Part shown: piece after piece, positions 1 through 14,902 of the stretch
How positions within the stretch are numbered: position 1 is the stretch's first letter
How the letters are laid out: every line of letters starts with the position of its first letter
Source: Pseudomonas sp. MUP55
GTDB taxonomy: Bacteria; Pseudomonadota; Gammaproteobacteria; Pseudomonadales; Pseudomonadaceae
Direction: 5' to 3'
DNA: 64,000 bases
Assembly: GCF_034043515.1 (NCBI RefSeq)
Contig: NZ_CP138214.1
Location: 4,774,001-4,838,000, forward strand
Program-made: the position numbers and the translations under genes
Notes under the pieces: generated by a model
The model's input: only the letters and a program-made list of their open reading frames with translations
What the model was told of the DNA's origin: nothing
The model's database searches: none

Positions 1-1
1 G

Positions 2-148
2 GGGTTGTCCGAAGCGGACCTGACCGCGCTGGGTTGCCAGGGTGTAAGCCAGCTGGACAGCGGGGTTTGGCACCTGTTGATTGGCGACACGGCGTCTGGG
101 CTCGGTGAAGCACTGGAGCGGCTGGTCTCTCGCCCAATCAACGCCTGA
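2..148 (+). CDS. nagE: PTS N-acetylglucosamine-type permease, C-terminal end of IIB domain (partial)
   Basis: Only the last 48 codons and the stop are inside the window. The frame reads LSEADLTALGCQGV, then a hydrophobic LLIGDTASGLGEAL segment, which is the usual end of a glucose-family PTS IIB domain (an L-x-x-L-G-x-x-G-V motif followed by a beta strand and a final helix). From memory, P. aeruginosa has nagE next to purL at this locus, so nagE is the likely identity. The phosphocysteine and the IIC domain lie upstream of the window and cannot be checked. No clear intrinsic terminator follows; a REP hairpin begins about 5 bases after the stop. Confidence 0.6.
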   Translation, partial: GLSEADLTALGCQGVSQLDSGVWHLLIGDTASGLGEALERLVSRPINA

Positions 149-153
149 CCGAT

Positions 154-203
154 CGTTCCCACGCTCTGCGTGGGAATGCCGCCCCGGACGCTCCGCGTCC
201 CGC
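154..203. repeat. REP-type palindrome (CCCACGC/GCGTGGG class)
   Basis: Two short hairpins in a row: TCCCACGC against GCGTGGGA, then GGACGC against GCGTCC. The same two hairpins recur at 38976-39120, so this is a dispersed REP family element and not a gene-specific terminator, although it may end nagE transcripts. Confidence 0.7.
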
Positions 204-265
204 CGTTGCGTAAAAGTGACGCGAGGTCGGCGCCAGGGTTTAGAGAAGTAGTGGCTTTGCTGGCC

Positions 266-353
266 TCATCGGGGGCAAGCCCCCTCCCACAGTTGACCGC
301 ATTGCCAAGTCCGGCACGGATCTAAAATGTGTGTGGGCTTGCTCCCGAATGGG
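266..353. repeat. Degenerate REPIN
   Basis: The arm ATCGGGGGCAAGCCCCCTCC is followed about 40 bases later by a decayed inverted copy (GTGTGGGCTTGCTCCCGA). Better preserved pairs occur at 930, 7063, 13136, 39700, 45863 and 63289. The element lies 3' of the DUF6124 gene. Confidence 0.75.
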
Positions 354-355
354 TT

Positions 356-619
356 TTAACTGGCGCTGGAAGAGTTAAGTTCGGGCACCTCGTTCAAGTC
401 CAACACCCGATCCACCATTAACTGAATACCCTCCAACATCCGGCAAATCGCCAAAACAACATCACGCTGTGCGCCAGCGACTTGAAATGCCAGATGACTT
501 GTTAGCGCCTGCACCGAAGCAATGTCCTGCGAGGCATTGGCGAGTAAGGTTTCGTTATCGATACTGAGTCGGACGCTGAATAGCTGATCGGACGGGGGGT
601 TTGGGCTGTCTTTGATCAT
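356..619 (-). CDS. DUF6124 (DUF3077-like) small protein
   Basis: An 87-residue soluble protein of the pseudomonad DUF6124 family. It shows the family features that I recall: a PNPP motif near the start, then LF-x-V-x-x-x-I-D-x-E-T-L-L-A-x-A, and a C-terminal helix rich in Leu and Val. No catalytic motif, signal peptide or membrane segment is visible, and the function is unknown. The start is ATG at 617-619 with an AGGAG ribosome site about 8 bases upstream. A strongly folded leader of about 100 bases precedes it, which suggests control at the RNA level. The gene is a single-gene unit beside a decayed REPIN. Confidence 0.8.
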   Translation of the reverse strand: MIKDSPNPPSDQLFSVRLSIDNETLLANASQDIASVQALTSHLAFQVAGAQRDVVLAICRMLEGIQLMVDRVLDLNEVPELNSSSAS

Positions 620-639
620 GGTAAAACTCCTGAAGAATA

Positions 640-742
640 GGAGCTGCCAGCATCACTTGCAGATGATGGGTGGCAGCTGTGCGCGGGTCTGCAAGACCGA
701 GTCAGAAGCACCTCGGCAGACCCAAAGGTCTCCCGCGCACAG
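640..742 (-). ncRNA. Folded leader RNA upstream of the DUF6124 gene
   Basis: Two strong inverted repeats lie between the DUF6124 start and its presumed promoter. An outer stem pairs GTGCGCGGG (679-687) with CCCGCGCAC (732-740). Its 3' part overlaps an alternative stem, GGGTCTGC (685-692) with GCAGACCC (716-723). A second hairpin pairs GCTGCCA and GCATCA with TGATG and TGGCAGC (643-677). The overlap of two competing stems is typical of a regulatory RNA. It resembles the phage-type C4 antisense RNA layout, but I cannot confirm that family by eye. Confidence 0.45.
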
Positions 743-768
743 CCACCAGAACACGATGACCATGAAAA

Positions 769-790
769 GCGCCACGATTATAGCGGCGCT
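769..790 (-). promoter_or_regulatory. Candidate -10 box inside a small inverted repeat
   Basis: A perfect TATAAT (777-782, minus strand) lies between AGCGCC (769-774) and GGCGCT (785-790). It would start transcription just upstream of the folded DUF6124 leader. No convincing -35 box is visible, so the inverted repeat may be an activator or repressor site. Confidence 0.35.
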
Positions 791-929
791 TCCGAGCTTC
801 TAACATTATTTCGGCGGGCTTGCAGTCCCGGTCGCTGAATTGGCAGCGACTGGCGAAGGTTAGGTGTGCGAGTTCCGAGGGACAACCTGAAAGGTTTGTC
901 GGAAAGGTCTGAGGCGCCTGTATGGACGC

Positions 930-1014
930 CATCGGGGGCAAGCCCCCTCCCACATTGGACTGCATTCCAAAGCTGGAACTCGGTCAACTGTGGGAGGGGG
1001 CTTGCCCCCGATGA
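930..1014. repeat. REPIN
   Basis: Two inverted copies of the ATCGGGGGCAAGCCCCCTCC arm separated by about 35 bases, forming a long hairpin. This is the most common repeat in the window and is found only between chromosomal genes. Confidence 0.9.
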
Positions 1015-1030
1015 GGCCCTGACGGCCAAC

Positions 1031-1065
1031 AAAAAACCCGCTGGCCAAACTGGCCCAGCGGGTTT
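1031..1065 (-). terminator. Rho-independent terminator after the YqfO-like gene
   Basis: The stem AAACCCGCTGG (1034-1044) pairs with CCAGCGGGTTT (1055-1065), followed on the minus strand by a run of T. It lies about 20 bases after the stop of the minus-strand gene at 1087 and ends the purL transcript. Confidence 0.85.
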
Positions 1066-1086
1066 CTTGTGTTTACAGCCAGCGCA

Positions 1087-1398
1087 TCAAAAATCCGCCA
1101 GCTGCCACACCTCATACGCCGGTGTTTCGTACGGATGGCTGAGTTTGAGCGCGGCCACCACAGCCACGATCAACTCATCCGCCACCACCAGCTCAACCTT
1201 CCATTCTTCAACCACTTCAACCTGGCCCACCTGCCCGATAAACGGCTGGCTGCCGTCCAGCGCGCGGAATTGGCCCTGGCCCAGCACTTGCCAGGCACAG
1301 CTGTCGTAGCTGCCGATGCGCCCGCCGCCGGCTGTGAAGACGGCGGTTTTCACCGTCTCCACGTGGCTGTCGGGTACGAAGAAGGCGAGCTTGTACAC
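1087..1398 (-). CDS. YqfO/NIF3 C-terminal-domain-like protein
   Basis: A 103-residue protein like the CutA-fold insert domain of YqfO/NIF3 proteins. It starts YKLAFFVPDSHVETVK and carries the typical GGGRIGSYDSCAW and HPYETPAYEV motifs. The molecular role is not established. It begins with GTG three bases after the purL stop and is cotranscribed with it. The position next to purL corresponds to a small hypothetical gene in P. aeruginosa, from memory. An intrinsic terminator follows. There is no signal peptide or membrane segment. Confidence 0.8.
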   Translation of the reverse strand: MYKLAFFVPDSHVETVKTAVFTAGGGRIGSYDSCAWQVLGQGQFRALDGSQPFIGQVGQVEVVEEWKVELVVADELIVAVVAALKLSHPYETPAYEVWQLADF

Positions 1399-1401
1399 GC
1401 C

Positions 1402-5298
<3,897 letters not shown>

Positions 5299-5340
5299 CT
5301 TCGGGACAGCCTCGGAAGGGGGTGTGCTTTGAGGCCGTGC

Positions 5341-5346
5341 ATTCTA
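5341..5346 (-). promoter_or_regulatory. Candidate -10 box of purL
   Basis: TAGAAT on the minus strand, 43 bases upstream of the purL start. The -35 region is weak. No PurR-like palindrome is evident nearby. Confidence 0.35.
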
Positions 5347-5347
5347 G

Positions 5348-7045
<1,698 letters not shown>

Positions 7046-7062
7046 GACCACTGTAATACCAA

Positions 7063-7151
7063 TGTGGGAGGGGGCTTGCCCCCGATAGCAGTGTGTCAGC
7101 TACTGATAGGCTGGCTGACACACCGCAATCGGGGGCAAGCCCCCTCCCACA
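7063..7151. repeat. REPIN between mltF and the trehalose cluster
   Basis: Two inverted copies of the GGGGGCTTGCCCCCGAT arm, in the convergent space between mltF and the minus-strand EIIB gene. It may serve as a transcript end for both. Confidence 0.9.
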
Positions 7152-7170
7152 TTTTGATCTCTACTTGGCT

Positions 7171-7449
7171 TCAAAGGCCGGTGATCAGATGCACTACCCC
7201 GCCCGCCAATACCATCACCGCCGGCACACCCGCCGCCTTCAACGCCACCGCATCCAACCGCGCTGCATCCTGCAACTGCACCCGCACCCGCGTCAGCGCC
7301 ACACGCTGCTGCGATGTGAGGTTATCCGCGCCGCCCAGCGCACTCACCACGTCGGCCGACAACAGCCCCTGCGTCGGAGCCTCTGCGGGCTCGGCAATCA
7401 AATCCGGCGTCAGGGCTTTCCAGAACGCCCGCTGCAATTTCTCGAACAT
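7171..7449 (-). CDS. Stand-alone PTS EIIB-like domain lacking the phosphocysteine
   Basis: A 92-residue protein with the fold signature of a glucose-family EIIB domain: LGGADNL at 38-44 and TRVRVQLQD at 53-61. In TreP of the same operon the matching motif is HCVTRLRL with Cys28 as phosphoacceptor. Here the residue at that place is Ala51 (VALTRV), so this protein cannot carry the phosphate in the usual way. It starts two bases after the stop of the EIIA-HPr-EI fusion and is surely cotranslated with it. It could be a regulatory or structural remnant; the function is unknown. Confidence 0.75.
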   Translation of the reverse strand: MFEKLQRAFWKALTPDLIAEPAEAPTQGLLSADVVSALGGADNLTSQQRVALTRVRVQLQDAARLDAVALKAAGVPAVMVLAGGVVHLITGL

Positions 7450-7451
7450 GC

Positions 7452-9968
7452 TCAGTGCTCCCCGACAGATGAGGTTTCAACGGTAGCGGCGTGGTACAGG
7501 CGCAGGGCCTCGCGCACTTGGCCGGCTTCTTCCAGGCTCAGTACCTGGCGGGCGATGACCTGGCAGTCGGCCAAGTCCAGTTCACGTACGGTGGCCTTGA
7601 TGCTGGGGATCAACGGTACGCTGACCGACAGTTCATCCACCCCCAGCCCGATCAACATCGGCACCGCCAGGGTTTCGGAAGCCAGCGCACCGCATACGCC
7701 CACCCACTTGCCGTGGGCATGGGCGGCCTTGACCGTGGTGGCAATCAGGCGCAGCACCGCCGGGTGAAAGCTGTCGGCCTGGCTGGCCAGGCGCGGGTGG
7801 TCGCGGTCCATGGCCAGGGTGTATTGGGTCAGGTCATTGGTGCCGATGGAAAAGAAATCCACATGGGGCGCGAACACATCCGCCATCAACGCGGCGGACG
7901 GCACTTCAATCATGATGCCCAACTTGGGCATCTCGCTGAGTCCGAGCGCCCGCGCCTCTTCTTCCAGCATCTTGCGCGCCAGGTGCAACTCCGACAGCAA
8001 GCTGACCATTGGCAACATGATGTGCAGTCGCGCCAGCCCGGCACTGGCAAGGATGGCCCGCAGTTGTTCGCGCAACAGCTGCGGCCGCTCCAGGCACAGG
8101 CGGATACCCCGCAAGCCCAGGAACGGATTGGTCTCGGCTTCCATCGGCACATAGGCCAGCGGTTTGTCGCCGCCGACATCCAGGGTGCGCACCACCAGGT
8201 TACGCTCGCTGCCCAGGGCGCGGGCGATAGCACTATAGGTCGCCGCTTGCTCGTCGGGGCTCGGCGCGCGGTTGCGGTCCAGGTAGAGAAACTCCGAACG
8301 CAACAGGCCGACGCCTTCGCCGCCCAGGGTCAGGGATTGCTCGACTTCCTGCAACGAGGCGACATTGGCCGTGACCTCGATGTGATGACCGTCGCGGGTG
8401 GTAGCCGGCTGCGAGGCCTGCGCCACGTCGCGCTGATGGCGCAGCGCCTGCTGCTTGCGGGCGGCGTCCAGTTGTTCGATCTCGGCCAGATTCGGCTCCA
8501 GGTGCAGCTCGCCTTTGTCGGCGTCGAGCAGCACCTGTTTACCGTTGGCCAACCCGATTACCTGGGCCGAAACGCCGCATATGGCCGGCAGGCCCAACGC
8601 CCGCGCGAGGATCGCGACGTGGCTGGTGGCGCCGCCGCCGACGGTGACAAACCCCAGCACCTTGCGCGTATCCAGGCTGGCGGTCTGCGAAGGCGTCAAT
8701 TGCTCGGCGATCAGAATCGCGCGATCCGGTAAATCCCATACGCTGTCCGGAACGCCCAGGATCAGTTTCAACACACGCTGGCCCACATCGGCCAAGTCGG
8801 CCGCCCGCTCGGCGATCAGCGCATTGCCCAAGCCCTGGAACAGTTCGGCCGTCGTGGCCGTGGCACTGTTCCAGGCAAACGCCGCGCTCTTGCCCTGCGC
8901 CAGCAAACGATGGGCCTGTTCGAGCAAGGTAGGGTCTTCGAGCAATTCTTGATGAGCGCGAAAAATCTCAGCCTGGGCACTGCCGCCCGCCTTGTCCTGC
9001 AGGGCTTGCAGTGCGTGGGTTGCAGCCAGCAGGCCACGCTCCAGGGCGGCGCGTTCAGCCGCTTCACCGGTGCCGGCTTCGGTGATCGTCAGCTCAGGCT
9101 CGACCACCTGGACGACCTGCCCGAACGCCGACCCCGGTGATGCGCAGACACCTTTGAGCAAGGTGGCCGACGGCACGCTTGCGACCGGCTCAACCTCCCT
9201 GCTCACCGTCTCGCCACAGCCCTCAGCCAGCAGGGCCACCAGCGTATTGATCGCCATCTCGGCATCCTGCCCGGCCGCGCTCACTTGCAGTGTGTCGCCC
9301 TGCACCGTTTGCAGGGCCATGATCGCTACCAGGGATTTGGCGTTGGCGCTCTGGGTTTGCTTGTGCAGGTAAATGCTGGCATTGAACCCCTTCGCCGCCT
9401 GAGCGAGCACCGCTGCCGGGCGCGCATGCAAGCCGTTGGCGTTGAGCAAGGTCAGCGGCTTGGAAAACAGCGCATCGCCGTCCTCCTCGTCCGGCACCTC
9501 AACCGCTTCACGTGGGGCCAACTGCAGCAGCGGCTGGCCGGGCTCTACCAAACCGCTCGCCAACACGCTGAACGGTTCGCCACTGACCACCAGCATCAAG
9601 GTCAGCAAACTGCGGGCATTGAGCGCCACATAGTCGGCGTCGAACTCGATCAACGGCTGCCCGGCCGTCACGCGCTGGCCCTCTTCGACCAGACGGGTGA
9701 AGCCCTTGCCTGCCAGATTCACGGTGTCCAGGCCGATATGCATCAGCACCTGCACGCCGTTGTCGTCGGTGACACTGACCGCATGCCCGGTGTCCTGAAT
9801 ATTGCTGATGGTTCCGGCCAACGGCGCGCAGAGGGTTTGCGAGGTGGGGTCGATGCACAGGCCATCGCCGATCATGCGGCTGGAGAATACCGGGTCTGGA
9901 ACCTGATCCAACGCCAGCAGCATCCCGGACAGGGGTGCCAGCAATTCCAGGGGTTGAGAAGGGTTCAT
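7452..9968 (-). CDS. PTS multiphosphoryl fusion protein EIIA(Glc)-HPr-EI
   Basis: An 838-residue cytoplasmic protein that passes phosphate from PEP to the sugar permease. EIIA occupies residues about 8-150 with active His77 (LMHIGLD). HPr spans 170-255 with His181 (NANGLHARPAAV). Enzyme I spans 270-838 with His450 (GGGATSHVAIL) and a conserved Cys759 (VGVCGA). All active residues are present. It gives TreP, which lacks its own IIA domain, a complete private phosphate chain. The nag cluster usually has a paralogue of the same layout, but its position after treP, treC and the porin assigns it to trehalose. Confidence 0.93.
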   Translation of the reverse strand: MNPSQPLELLAPLSGMLLALDQVPDPVFSSRMIGDGLCIDPTSQTLCAPLAGTISNIQDTGHAVSVTDDNGVQVLMHIGLDTVNLAGKGFTRLVEEGQRVTAGQPLIEFDADYVALNARSLLTLMLVVSGEPFSVLASGLVEPGQPLLQLAPREAVEVPDEEDGDALFSKPLTLLNANGLHARPAAVLAQAAKGFNASIYLHKQTQSANAKSLVAIMALQTVQGDTLQVSAAGQDAEMAINTLVALLAEGCGETVSREVEPVASVPSATLLKGVCASPGSAFGQVVQVVEPELTITEAGTGEAAERAALERGLLAATHALQALQDKAGGSAQAEIFRAHQELLEDPTLLEQAHRLLAQGKSAAFAWNSATATTAELFQGLGNALIAERAADLADVGQRVLKLILGVPDSVWDLPDRAILIAEQLTPSQTASLDTRKVLGFVTVGGGATSHVAILARALGLPAICGVSAQVIGLANGKQVLLDADKGELHLEPNLAEIEQLDAARKQQALRHQRDVAQASQPATTRDGHHIEVTANVASLQEVEQSLTLGGEGVGLLRSEFLYLDRNRAPSPDEQAATYSAIARALGSERNLVVRTLDVGGDKPLAYVPMEAETNPFLGLRGIRLCLERPQLLREQLRAILASAGLARLHIMLPMVSLLSELHLARKMLEEEARALGLSEMPKLGIMIEVPSAALMADVFAPHVDFFSIGTNDLTQYTLAMDRDHPRLASQADSFHPAVLRLIATTVKAAHAHGKWVGVCGALASETLAVPMLIGLGVDELSVSVPLIPSIKATVRELDLADCQVIARQVLSLEEAGQVREALRLYHAATVETSSVGEH

Positions 9969-10019
9969 GGCTTCACCTGTTGTCGTGTTCTGTAAAAATC
10001 ATGGGTGACAGGAATTGAC

Positions 10020-10046
10020 CGTGGGAGGGGCCTGGCCCCTGCCGCA
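10020..10046. repeat. Single decayed REP arm
   Basis: GTGGGAGGGGCCTGGCCCC is a degenerate copy of the REPIN arm immediately after the porin stop codon. Confidence 0.5.
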
Positions 10047-10047
10047 C

Positions 10048-11440
<1,393 letters not shown>

Positions 11441-11446
11441 GGCATT

Positions 11447-13093
11447 TCAACCAGTCAGGTGCAGCACGAAGGATTCATAAGGGCGCAACACCACTTTGCT
11501 AGTACGCAGCGGGCAGTCGGGGTAGTTGCTGATCAGCAGGCGTTGTTCGCTCGCGGCATTGATGACGTGGTCGGGCAACTGGATTTGGCACGGCGTGCCG
11601 TAGAAGTTGCTGACTACCAGCAAACGTTCGCCGCGCCCTTCGCGCACATAAGCCCAGACCTGGCGGTGGTCCTGCAGCAGCGGGCGGTAAACACCTTCCT
11701 GGATCAGGGGTTCGTGGCGACGCAAGGCGATCAGCGCTCGGTAGTGATGCAGCACCGAATCGGGATCATTGCGTTGGCGCTCAACGTTGATCTGCGCCGC
11801 GTTGGCCGGGATACCGATCCACGGTTCACCCCGGCTGAAACCGGCATTGGCCTGGCCGTTCCACTGCATCGGTGTGCGGCCGTTGTCGCGAGACTTCTGC
11901 ATGATCGCCGCCATGCTGGACGCCTCGGACTCACCGGCATCGCGCTTGAGACGGAAGATGTTCAAGGTCTCCACATCGCGGTATTGGTCGATCTTGTCGA
12001 ACCCCGGATTGGTCATGCCCAGTTCTTCGCCCTGGTACACATAGGGCGTGCCCTGGAGGAAGTGCAACGCCGTGGCGAGCATCTTGGCCGAGACCACGCG
12101 ATGCTCGCCGTCATCACCAAAGCGCGAGACCACCCGTGGCTGGTCGTGGTTACACCAGAACAGCGCGTTCCAGCCGCCGCCTGCCTGCATGCCCACTTGC
12201 CAGTCGGAAAAGATTTGCTTGAGTTGCAGGAAGTCGAAATCGGCTTTCACCCACTTCTGCAGGTTCGGGTAGTCGACTTTCAAATGATGAAAATTGAAGG
12301 TCATCGACAGTTCTTTCGACGCCGGATTCGAGTAGCGGATGCAGTGTTCCAGGCTGGTGGAGGACATTTCGCCGACATTGATCAGGTCATGGCCTTCGAA
12401 GACTTCGCGGTGCATTTCCTGCAGGTATTCGTGCACGTTCGGGCCGTCGGTGTAGAAGCGTCGGCCGTCGGTGTTGTCGTCGGGGAAATCAGCCGGCTTG
12501 GAGATCAGGTTGATCACATCCAGGCGGAAACCGCCCACGTCCTTGTCGCGCCAGAAGCGCATCATCTTGAATACTTCGGCGCGCACCTTGGGGTTGTCCC
12601 AGTTGAGGTCGGCCTGGGTGTGGTCGAACAGGTGCAGGTAGTACTGCCCGGTTTGCGCCTCGTACTCCCAGGCCGAACCGCCGAACTTGGATTCCCAGTT
12701 GTTCGGCTGGTCGCGCCAGATGTAGAAGTCGCGGTAGGGGTTGTCGAGGCTGCTGCGCGCCTGCTGGAACCACTCGTGCTCAATGGAGGTGTGGTTGACC
12801 ACGATGTCGAGCATCAACCTGATGCCGCGCTTGGCCGCTTCGCTGATCAGCAGGTCGCAATCGGCCATGGTCCCGTAACTGGGGTCGATGGCGTAGTAGT
12901 CGCTGATGTCGTAGCCATTGTCGCGTTGCGGTGAGCGCAAGAATGGGGTGATCCACAGGCAGTCGATACCCAGCCAATGCAGGTAGTCGAGCTTGTCCAC
13001 GATGCCCAGCAGGTCACCGGTGGCATTACCCGCGTGGCTGTGGAAGCTTTTGGGGTAGATCTGGTAGATCACCGAGTGTTGCCAGGTTTGCAT
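11447..13093 (-). CDS. treC: Trehalose-6-phosphate hydrolase
   Basis: A 548-residue GH13 enzyme that splits trehalose 6-phosphate into glucose and glucose 6-phosphate in the cytoplasm. Catalytic residues are visible: nucleophile Asp192 (GFRLDVIN), acid/base Glu242 (NVGEMSS) and Asp317 (NHDQPR). The N-terminus WQHSVIYQIYPKSF is typical. The frame is open further upstream into a REPIN, so I chose ATG 13093, which has an AGGA site. It follows treP in the same direction, with a REPIN between them. Confidence 0.95.
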   Translation of the reverse strand: MQTWQHSVIYQIYPKSFHSHAGNATGDLLGIVDKLDYLHWLGIDCLWITPFLRSPQRDNGYDISDYYAIDPSYGTMADCDLLISEAAKRGIRLMLDIVVNHTSIEHEWFQQARSSLDNPYRDFYIWRDQPNNWESKFGGSAWEYEAQTGQYYLHLFDHTQADLNWDNPKVRAEVFKMMRFWRDKDVGGFRLDVINLISKPADFPDDNTDGRRFYTDGPNVHEYLQEMHREVFEGHDLINVGEMSSTSLEHCIRYSNPASKELSMTFNFHHLKVDYPNLQKWVKADFDFLQLKQIFSDWQVGMQAGGGWNALFWCNHDQPRVVSRFGDDGEHRVVSAKMLATALHFLQGTPYVYQGEELGMTNPGFDKIDQYRDVETLNIFRLKRDAGESEASSMAAIMQKSRDNGRTPMQWNGQANAGFSRGEPWIGIPANAAQINVERQRNDPDSVLHHYRALIALRRHEPLIQEGVYRPLLQDHRQVWAYVREGRGERLLVVSNFYGTPCQIQLPDHVINAASEQRLLISNYPDCPLRTSKVVLRPYESFVLHLTG

Positions 13094-13135
13094 GGGCGGT
13101 TCCTTTAAATAGTTTTGTGCAGGCCTTGAAGGCCT

Positions 13136-13202
13136 CATCGGGAGCAAGCCCCCTCCCACAGGGGAATGCATTCCAAATGTGGGAGGGGGCTTGCTCCCGA
13201 TA
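13136..13202. repeat. REPIN between treP and treC
   Basis: Compact inverted pair of GGGAGCAAGCCCCCTCCCAC arms with a 15-base loop. It sits inside the tre operon and could set the ratio of treP to treC message. Confidence 0.9.
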
Positions 13203-13210
13203 GCGGTAGC

Positions 13211-14653
13211 TCAGGCGACGCGATAACCGGGCCGCACAATTTTCATGTTCAACGCACACGTCAGGCCGAACGGCACCACAATCGCGATGACCATCCCGAC
13301 CACAAAACTGGGGATGAACTGCGGCACGATCGAGATAAATCCGGGCAAGCCACCGACCCCGATGGCCGAGGCCTTGACCTTGCTCATCGAGAGGAAAATG
13401 CTGCCCAGGGCCGAGCCGACCAACGCGGCGTAGAAGGGAAACTTGAAGCGCAGGTTGACCCCGAACATCGCCGGTTCAGTGATGCCGAAGTAAGCGGAAA
13501 TCGCCGATGTCGAGGCCATGCTTTTATCCCGCGCGTTCCGCGTGGTGTAGAACACCGCAAGCGCGGCGCTGCCCTGGGCCAGGTTGGACATGACGATCAT
13601 CGGCCAGATAAAGGTGCCGCCCTGGGTGGAGATCAGTTGCAGGTCCACGGCGAGGAACATGTGGTGCATGCCGGTGATTACCAGCGGCGCATACAGCAGG
13701 CCGAAAATCAGCCCGCCGACCATCGGCGCCAGGTCGAACAGCGTGACCAGGCCTTCGGTGATCAGGATGCCGAGGTGACGGGTCACCGGGCCGATCACCG
13801 CCAGGGCCAGCACGCCGGTGACAACGATGGTGGTGATCGGCACCACCAGCAGCTGAATGGCGTTTGGCACGTGCGCCCGCAGCCATTTCTCGATGACGCT
13901 CATCACGTAGGCCGCCATCAGAATCGGCAGAATCTGGCCCTGGTAGCCGACTTTCTCGATCCTGAACCAGCCGAAGATATCGAAGTACGGCAGGCTCTGG
14001 CCGTCGAGCCCCGCCACGGCCTTGCCGTAGTTCCAGGCGTTGAGCAGGTCCGGGTGCACCAGCATCAGGCCGAGCACGATGCCGAGGATTTCACTGCCGC
14101 CAAAGCGCTTGGCCGCCGACCAACCCACCAGTGCCGGCAGGAACACGAACGAGGTGTTGGCCATCAGGTTGATCAGGCTCCACACGCCGTCCAGGTTCGG
14201 GTAGGCCTCCAGCAGCGTCTGACCCTCGATGAACATGCCCTTGGCGCCCATCAGGTTGTTGATGCCCATCAACAAGCCGGCAATGATCAGCGCCGGCAGG
14301 ATGGGCATGAACACATCGGAAAACACCCGCACCAGGCGCTGCAGGGCGTTGGTCTTGTCGGCGCCCTTCTTCTTGACGTCGGCGATGGTGGCGGCGGCCA
14401 GGCCGGTCTGTTCGCGCAGGGCGGCGTAGACCTTTTCCACTTCGCCGGGGCCGATCACCACCTGGAAAAGCCCGCCGGTAAAGAACGAACCCTTGACCAG
14501 ATCGACCTGGTTCAACGCGCTGGCATTGACCAGGCTCGGGTCCTTGAGCGCCAGGCGCAGGCGCGTCACGCAGTGAGCCGCTTGCTCAAGGTTGTCGCGG
14601 CCCCCGAGGTTCTCAAGAATCTCGCGGGCAATGTTTGAATAGTCGTGGCTCAT
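13211..14653 (-). CDS. treP: Trehalose-specific PTS permease EIIBC
   Basis: A 480-residue inner-membrane permease that imports and phosphorylates trehalose. The N-terminal IIB domain has phospho-Cys28 (HCVTRLRL). A hydrophobic IIC domain of about ten membrane segments starts near residue 105. No IIA domain is fused; the EIIA-HPr-EI protein of the operon fills that role. ATG 14653 was chosen because the family starts MSHDYSNIAR. It is the first gene of the operon and is divergent from treR, with two operators between them. Confidence 0.95.
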   Translation of the reverse strand: MSHDYSNIAREILENLGGRDNLEQAAHCVTRLRLALKDPSLVNASALNQVDLVKGSFFTGGLFQVVIGPGEVEKVYAALREQTGLAAATIADVKKKGADKTNALQRLVRVFSDVFMPILPALIIAGLLMGINNLMGAKGMFIEGQTLLEAYPNLDGVWSLINLMANTSFVFLPALVGWSAAKRFGGSEILGIVLGLMLVHPDLLNAWNYGKAVAGLDGQSLPYFDIFGWFRIEKVGYQGQILPILMAAYVMSVIEKWLRAHVPNAIQLLVVPITTIVVTGVLALAVIGPVTRHLGILITEGLVTLFDLAPMVGGLIFGLLYAPLVITGMHHMFLAVDLQLISTQGGTFIWPMIVMSNLAQGSAALAVFYTTRNARDKSMASTSAISAYFGITEPAMFGVNLRFKFPFYAALVGSALGSIFLSMSKVKASAIGVGGLPGFISIVPQFIPSFVVGMVIAIVVPFGLTCALNMKIVRPGYRVA

Positions 14654-14718
14654 GCTCGTTTCCACTGTGATTGTTGTTATGGGTGGCAGTCTTGGCAGCA
14701 CGCCGAGAAGGCAAACGT

Positions 14719-14760
14719 ACTCGTCTGTACGAGTTAAATCAACAACTCGTCTGTACGAGT
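14719..14760. promoter_or_regulatory. Twin palindromic operators between treP and treR (probable TreR sites)
   Basis: Two identical 16-base palindromes, ACTCGTCTGTACGAGT, at 14719-14734 and 14745-14760. Their centres are 26 bases apart, about 2.5 helical turns. A possible treR -10 (TACAAT, 14761-14766) abuts the second copy. Position and symmetry fit a GntR-type repressor controlling both directions. Confidence 0.75.
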
Positions 14761-14902
14761 TACAATTTGTTTATCTTCGCGGTCAATCGCTGAACATTCC
14801 TGTCGACAGCGCCAGTGGCGAATGGACAAACCCCACCCGTGCCACTAAGGTTCCTGCCTTGACAGCGCCGTTCCCTTCTTAAGCCGGGCATAGAGCCAAC
14901 CC

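Noticed and set aside
702..1048. Short minus-strand frames upstream of the DUF6124 leader
   Set aside because: They run through REPIN and leader hairpins, have no ribosome sites, and encode typical REP-derived strings (VGGGLPP).
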